Assembly: GCA_946478635.1 (NCBI GenBank)
Contig: CAMLCX010000031.1
Coordinates: 1 to 18,533 of the forward strand
Length of the DNA stretch: 18,533 nt
Origin: an uncultured Pseudomonadota bacterium
Lineage (GTDB): Bacteria > Desulfobacterota_B > Binatia > UBA9968
Direction of reading: 5' to 3'
Shown one piece after another: positions 14,997 through 18,533 of this stretch. The position numbers and the translations under genes were made by a program. The notes below the pieces were generated by a model, which searched no databases, was not told the origin of the DNA, and worked only from the letters and a program-made list of their open reading frames with translations. Each line of letters starts with the position of its first letter. Position 1 is the stretch's first letter.

Positions 14997-15024
14997 GTCT
15001 CGAGTCTCGCGTTTCGGGTCAGCT
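14997..15024. repeat. Single-arm array of 7-bp repeats (GTCTCGN type)
   Basis: Consecutive heptamers GTCTCGA, GTCTCGC, GTTTCGG and a degenerate GTCAGCT, directly abutting the GC hairpin. It uses the same unit as the element at 3520-3575 but no good opposite arm is visible downstream (only a weak GAGAC near 15034). Confidence 0.6.
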
Positions 15025-15108
15025 TTGAGGTCCGGTGAGACTTTCGACATTCGGATTTGGTATGGGGCATAAACTGGACTAAGCTTAAGACGGTCGAGGA
15101 GGCGTACA

Positions 15109-15477
15109 ATGGCTAAAATCAGACACATCGCTTATCGGGCGGTGGACGTGGATGCGATGGCGAAATTTTTCGTCGATGCGATGGGCATGACGCTGATCCA
15201 GAAGCGTAAAAACAATGCCATCGATTTAAGCGACGGCTCGGTCAACATTACGGTGCTGCCGCTCGCCGCAGGCCACGGCGGGCAAGCCGGCATCGACCAC
15301 ATCGGCTTTTCCACGGACAACGACCAGGAGCAATTCCGCTTGTTGGAAGCCGCCGGGGCGGAGAAGGCCGGCGCGGTTAACCTCGGTACGGCATACTATG
15401 AAGACAAGTATCGCGGTCCCGAGGGCATCATCGTCGACGTCGGCCACTGGCAGGGCGCGGCGCCGGTGGACAAATAA
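15109..15477 (+). CDS. VOC-family protein (glyoxalase-like), short form
   Basis: A 122-residue single VOC domain. The first module is RHIAYRAVDVDAMAKFFVD to VNITVL, and the second GIDHIGFSTDND to GPEGIIVDVGHW. Candidate metal ligands are His6, His64 and Asp110, the last replacing the Glu usually found in the PxGxxxE motif. Such domains work as dimers in glyoxalases, epimerases, dioxygenases and thiol transferases; the reaction here is unknown. ATG 15109 has a strong GAGGAGG ribosome site. The gene ends 4 bp before a GTTCAA-type hairpin that separates it from the convergent aldehyde dehydrogenase. Confidence 0.87.
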   Translation: MAKIRHIAYRAVDVDAMAKFFVDAMGMTLIQKRKNNAIDLSDGSVNITVLPLAAGHGGQAGIDHIGFSTDNDQEQFRLLEAAGAEKAGAVNLGTAYYEDKYRGPEGIIVDVGHWQGAAPVDK

Positions 15478-15481
15478 CTTT

Positions 15482-15559
15482 GTTCAAAGTTCAAGGTTCA
15501 AACGTTCAACGGCTGCCTTCTGGGAGAATCCTTGAACCTGGAACCTTGAACCTTTGAAC
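15482..15559. repeat. Inverted array of 7-bp repeats (GTTCAAN type) forming a hairpin
   Basis: Left arm: GTTCAAA, GTTCAAG, GTTCAAA, one base, GTTCAAC (15482-15510). Right arm read on the other strand from 15559: GTTCAAA, one base, GTTCAAG, GTTCCAG, GTTCAAG (to 15531). About 29 bp arms pair imperfectly around a 20-base loop. It fills most of the 95-bp gap between convergent VOC and aldehyde dehydrogenase genes, so it could act as a two-way transcript end. Confidence 0.8.
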
Positions 15560-15572
15560 GGAAATTTTTCCC

Positions 15573-17042
15573 CTACCGAATCATCAACCTTTCCGCTTTG
15601 CCGGAGTAGTTGATGAAGACAGTTTTCAATTCGGTGAAAAAATTCAAACCCTCTTCGGCCATCTCGCGCTCGCCGACGCCGGTGGCCTTGGTGCCGCCGA
15701 AAGGAAGCTGGGCTTCTCCGCCGATGGTCGGTTCGTTGACGTGAACCATGCCGGTTTCCACTTCGTCGACGAAACGCATGATGGTATCGATGCCCTCGGT
15801 AAAAATCGACGTCGTGAGTCCGTACTCGACGCCGTTGGCGAACCGAAGCGCCTCGTCCAGATTGTCGGCCGTCGTGACCGATAGCACCGGCCCGAATATT
15901 TCTTCCTTGAAGATGCGCATGTTCGGGGCCACATTGTCGAAGATCGTCGGCTCGACGAAATAACCTTTTCCAAGGTCATCGGGCTTGTTGCCGCCGAGCA
16001 ACAGGCGCGCGCCTTCCCGCCGGCCGATGTCGATGTAATCCAAATCAGTCTTCCACTGCTTTTCGTCCACCGCCGGCCCCATATCCACGGTCTCATCCAG
16101 GCCCGAACCCACTTTGATTTTTTTTGCCGCCGCGACGAGACGATCGACGAGGGCGTCTTTGATCGCGGGCGATGCGATCACGCGCGAGGTCGCGGTGCAG
16201 CGCTGGCCGGTGGAACCGAAGGCGCCGCCGTGGATCGCCACCGCCGCTTTGTCGAGATCGGCGTCCGCCATGACGATCACGGCGTTCTTGCCGCCCATCT
16301 CGCAAGTGACCTTGGCGCCGCGCTGCGCCGCTTTGACGTAGAGCGCGCCGCCGATTTCGTTGGAGCCGGTAAAGGAAATGGCGCGGAGCACGGGCGAGTG
16401 CACCATCGCTTCGCCAACCACGGATCCAGAGCCGACGATCATATTGAAGACTCCGGGAGGCAGTCCGGCCTCCGCGTAAATCTCCGTGAGCAGGCTTGCC
16501 GTCGCCGGCGTCAGCTCGGCGGGTTTGAAGACGACGCAGTTTCCCGCCGCCAGCGCGGGCGCGGATTTCCATACCGGAATCGCCCAGGGAAAATTCCACG
16601 GCGCGATCAGACCGACCACACCCAGCGGCTGGCGGACGGTGTAGGTGAAAGTATCGCGCGCCTCCGATGGGAGGGTCTTGCCGTGCATGCGAAAACCCTC
16701 GCCGGCGTAAAACTCCAGCAGCGAAATGCCCTTCATCACTTCGCCTTTGGCTTCCTTCAGTACTTTCCCTTCTTCGCGGGTGAGGGTACGGGCAACCTCA
16801 TCGGCCCGCCGGCGCGCGATGTCGGCGGCGCGCCAGAGAACCCGACCGCGTTCGGGGCCGGGAGTTTTGCGCCACCCCCGTGAGGCCGCTTGAGCTTCAT
16901 CAATGGCCCGCTGCGCATCTTCTGCCGTGGCTGCTGGAAACTCGCCGATCACATCGTCGGGGTCAGCCGGATTGAGGTTGCGCACCAGGCGATTCGATTT
17001 GGGGTGATACCATTTGCCGTTCACGTAGGAACCCGTATTCAT
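15573..17042 (-). CDS. NAD(P)-dependent aldehyde dehydrogenase
   Basis: A 489-residue protein from ATG 17042, which has GAGG 5 bases upstream; an in-frame TTG at 17060 would add six residues. It is a typical ALDH superfamily member: the Asn of PWNFPW near 150, the coenzyme-binding FTGSNEIGG, general base Glu248 in CEMGGKN, and nucleophile Cys282 in [14 protein letters not shown] and the C-terminal [14 protein letters not shown] are also present. It should oxidise an aldehyde to the acid in the cytosol. The overall look fits semialdehyde or alpha-ketoglutaric/succinate semialdehyde-type dehydrogenases, but substrate cannot be called. A terminator 53 bp upstream separates it from the solute-binding protein gene, so it probably has its own promoter. 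Confidence 0.93.
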   Translation of the reverse strand: MNTGSYVNGKWYHPKSNRLVRNLNPADPDDVIGEFPAATAEDAQRAIDEAQAASRGWRKTPGPERGRVLWRAADIARRRADEVARTLTREEGKVLKEAKGEVMKGISLLEFYAGEGFRMHGKTLPSEARDTFTYTVRQPLGVVGLIAPWNFPWAIPVWKSAPALAAGNCVVFKPAELTPATASLLTEIYAEAGLPPGVFNMIVGSGSVVGEAMVHSPVLRAISFTGSNEIGGALYVKAAQRGAKVTCEMGGKNAVIVMADADLDKAAVAIHGGAFGSTGQRCTATSRVIASPAIKDALVDRLVAAAKKIKVGSGLDETVDMGPAVDEKQWKTDLDYIDIGRREGARLLLGGNKPDDLGKGYFVEPTIFDNVAPNMRIFKEEIFGPVLSVTTADNLDEALRFANGVEYGLTTSIFTEGIDTIMRFVDEVETGMVHVNEPTIGGEAQLPFGGTKATGVGEREMAEEGLNFFTELKTVFINYSGKAERLMIR

Positions 17043-17094
17043 GTGCACCTCGTCAACCAAGAGAATTTCTCGGCCATCTTATAGCCGCGGGCAC

Positions 17095-17130
17095 AAAAAA
17101 AACCAGAGCCCACGCGCTAGGGTTCCTCTG
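17095..17130 (-). terminator. Intrinsic terminator, minus strand
   Basis: On the minus strand CAGAG (17130-17126) pairs with CTCTG (17108-17104), continued after a GAA bulge by CCC/GGG, with an 8-base loop. After one G it is followed by eight Ts (17102-17095). This would end the transcript of the solute-binding protein gene upstream and insulate the aldehyde dehydrogenase. Confidence 0.6.
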
Positions 17131-17154
17131 CGATTACTGTTGAGGATCTCGTAG

Positions 17155-17180
17155 GTTGGGTTAGCGCAGCGTAACCCAAC
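17155..17180. repeat. Widespread-type palindromic repeat (GTTGGGTTAGCGC / GCGTAACCCAAC)
   Basis: Arms GTTGGGTTAGCGC and GCGTAACCCAAC pair with one bulged base around a 1-base centre. The preceding GTAG at 17151 is also typical. I recognise this as a palindrome type scattered through many unrelated bacterial genomes, origin unclear. It lies in the 234-bp gap between the solute-binding protein and aldehyde dehydrogenase genes. Confidence 0.7.
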
Positions 17181-17276
17181 GCTTTCGACCGAATATTGTT
17201 TTTGACAGGGCGACAAATCGGATCGTCGGATTAGGCCTAGCTAACCCGGCGCGAAAAATTTAACCGACGAAGACGA

Positions 17277-18329
17277 TTAAAAGGATCTTTTGGTCAGTTC
17301 GCGCAAAGTGGCGCGCCACCGTTCTTCAAGCTTGTCGATCTGCTCCGCGCTCAATCCTTGCTCGGGATACCAGCGCTTGAAGCCGTACTCTTTGGTCGGA
17401 TTGCCATACTCGAACTGTTCGAGGACCTTTTGCCCGCCCTCGCCGAGAATAAAATCGGCCAGGAGCAAAGCGGCGTGGGGATGCGGCGCGTTGGCCAAAA
17501 CGCCTGTCGAACCGGAATTGCTCGGAACCACGTCCATCGGTCTCCATTCGATGGGCGCGCCGGCTTTCAACGAGACCTCGACGTGATTGCGAAATGTCGT
17601 CGGCGACACGCCGACTTCGCCGGAGATCACCATGTCGAGCAACGCGCGGCCGGAAACGTTGTGCATCGCCGGACTCTGGCCGCGCAGTTTTTTGACAAAT
17701 TCTTCGCCTTTAAACTTGAGCAGCGCGCCGACGACCGTTACTCCGGTATCGCTGCCCGCGAAAGCCATCTTGTCTTTGAGCTCGGGCCGCAGCAGTTCCT
17801 GGTAATTTTTCGGCGCGAGCTTGGACGGCACCAGATTCTTGTTGTAGGCAAGGCCGATGTGCGATTCGCGGTCGATGGCCCAGAAAACCAGCCCCTTGGG
17901 CGTTTTCTCCTTGACGTTGTCGGGATATTTTCCCTGGGTCGGAAAATAGTACGGAACCAGCATCTGGTTTTCCTTCAGAAGCTTTAACAACGGAATGGTC
18001 GTCTCAAGCGTGTCCGCGATATAGCGCTTCGATTGGGCTTCGGCCATTATTCTGGCGCCCATTTCCTGGCGGGTCGCCCGATAGGATTCCACTTTGACGC
18101 CGGGATATCTCGCTTCAAAAGCGGCGGCAAGCTGTTTGTAAGATTCGCCGGCGAGCGAGGTGTACCAGGTGATCTTGCCTTCCGGTTTCGCGCCTGCGTA
18201 AAGAACTTTCTCCCGGTCCGGTTTGTTGTAGGCCGCCAATTGCTCGATGGACATCGGTTTGGCGCTTTGCGCGGCCGCCGCGGACGAGATTCCCAGCGCG
18301 AGGACCAATGCGCTAATCGAAAATTTCAT
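17277..18329 (-). CDS. Periplasmic ABC-transporter solute-binding protein (iron/AfuA-FbpA-like fold)
   Basis: A 350-residue protein from ATG 18329, chosen because GGAGGA lies just upstream and a signal peptide follows at once (MKFSISALVLALGISSAAAA, probable cleavage after the Ala run). An upstream in-frame start at 18359 would bury the signal. The mature part has the type II periplasmic-binding layout of Fe(3+)/2-aminoethylphosphonate/thiamine-type binding proteins: GKITWYTSLAGESYKQLAAAFEARYPGVKV as first strand and helix, FWAIDRESHIGLAYNKNLV, and the hinge-to-C-terminal PHPHAALLLADFILGEGGQ. The ligand is unclear. No permease or ATPase gene is in the window; they may lie beyond 18533 or be elsewhere. 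Confidence 0.87.
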   Translation of the reverse strand: MKFSISALVLALGISSAAAAQSAKPMSIEQLAAYNKPDREKVLYAGAKPEGKITWYTSLAGESYKQLAAAFEARYPGVKVESYRATRQEMGARIMAEAQSKRYIADTLETTIPLLKLLKENQMLVPYYFPTQGKYPDNVKEKTPKGLVFWAIDRESHIGLAYNKNLVPSKLAPKNYQELLRPELKDKMAFAGSDTGVTVVGALLKFKGEEFVKKLRGQSPAMHNVSGRALLDMVISGEVGVSPTTFRNHVEVSLKAGAPIEWRPMDVVPSNSGSTGVLANAPHPHAALLLADFILGEGGQKVLEQFEYGNPTKEYGFKRWYPEQGLSAEQIDKLEERWRATLRELTKRSF

Positions 18330-18362
18330 TTGTTCCTCCGTTTGATAGTTAGCAATCACCGC

Positions 18363-18533
18363 TCAATAGCCGGTTTCGTTGAGCTGGTGATAAAACAACT
18401 TGTAAAATTGTCTGAGCCGCTCCGGACGTTTGTAATGGGCGAATTCGTGCGGCACTTTAAATTCCTTTTCGATCTGCTCCAAGGTCTTGCCGGCTTGAAC
18501 CAGCTTTGCGACTTCGTCACGCATGACGACAAA
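18363..18533 (-). CDS. C-terminal end of an unidentified protein (partial)
   Basis: The last 56 codons of a minus-strand gene whose start lies beyond the window, ending in TGA at 18365-18363. The fragment is helical and charged: MRDEVAKLVQAGKTLEQIEKEF, then EFAHYKRPERLRQFYKLFYHQL. A helix of the type VRDxVxxLVxxGKSLEEI followed by a downstream hydrophobic helix is often seen at the end of metallo-beta-lactamase-fold hydrolases, so that is my best guess, at low confidence. It precedes the solute-binding protein gene by 33 bp on the same strand and is probably in the same operon. Confidence 0.6.
   Translation of the reverse strand, partial: FVVMRDEVAKLVQAGKTLEQIEKEFKVPHEFAHYKRPERLRQFYKLFYHQLNETGY

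Noticed and set aside
15482..15559. CRISPR array
   Set aside because: Repeats are 7 bp with no unique spacers, and the arms are inverted relative to each other; no cas genes are present.

Overview
The window is a GC-rich, densely packed stretch of bacterial chromosome with about twenty genes, short intergenic gaps, Shine-Dalgarno starts, and no tRNA, rRNA, CRISPR array or complete insertion sequence that I can see. The mix of families suggests an environmental, uncultured bacterium with broad small-molecule metabolism: two MFS transporters, two glutathione-S-transferase-like proteins, VOC enzymes, a type II haloacid dehalogenase, a ThDP enzyme, a flavin reductase, an aldehyde dehydrogenase and an orphan solute-binding protein. 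Intergenic heptamer-repeat hairpins and widespread-type short palindromes fit lineages such as deltaproteobacterial, Rokubacteria, Tectomicrobia or Binatota-like groups. That placement is a guess from style, not a demonstrated assignment.

Layout. (1) 143-5369, plus strand: DHA2-type MFS exporter, a second 12-TM MFS carrier, a YfcG-like (Nu-class) GST 3 bp behind it, then a heptamer hairpin and a benzoylformate-decarboxylase-like ThDP enzyme. (2) 5436-5839, minus: a small conserved-looking protein and the decayed remnant of what looks like its usual upstream partner. (3) 5915-7553, minus: GST, VOC protein and a papain/C39-like cysteine peptidase-like protein, the last two overlapping by 8 bp. 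(4) 7674-12124, minus: nitrate-reductase-associated family protein, FdhF/YdeP-type molybdopterin oxidoreductase with a broken C-terminus, M24-fold hydrolase without canonical metal ligands, and type II haloacid dehalogenase, in a tight run that looks like an operon. (5) 12254-15477, plus: a frameshifted cupin gene carrying an inserted palindrome, two small membrane proteins, a GNAT acetyltransferase, a flavin reductase and a second VOC protein. (6) 15573-18533, minus: aldehyde dehydrogenase, intrinsic terminator, palindromic repeat, periplasmic solute-binding protein and the 3' end of another gene.

The overall theme is uptake, export and transformation of small organic acids or xenobiotics, but no complete named pathway can be read from the window. 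The observations most worth a second look are: three intergenic elements built from 7-bp direct repeats, two of them folded as inverted arms; the molybdoenzyme whose cofactor-binding C-terminal domain survives only as out-of-frame fragments; the M24 protein in which four of five metal ligands are replaced; the VOC/C39-like overlapping pair; and the cupin gene broken by a one-base shift and a palindromic insertion. I see no convincing new defence system or mobile system.
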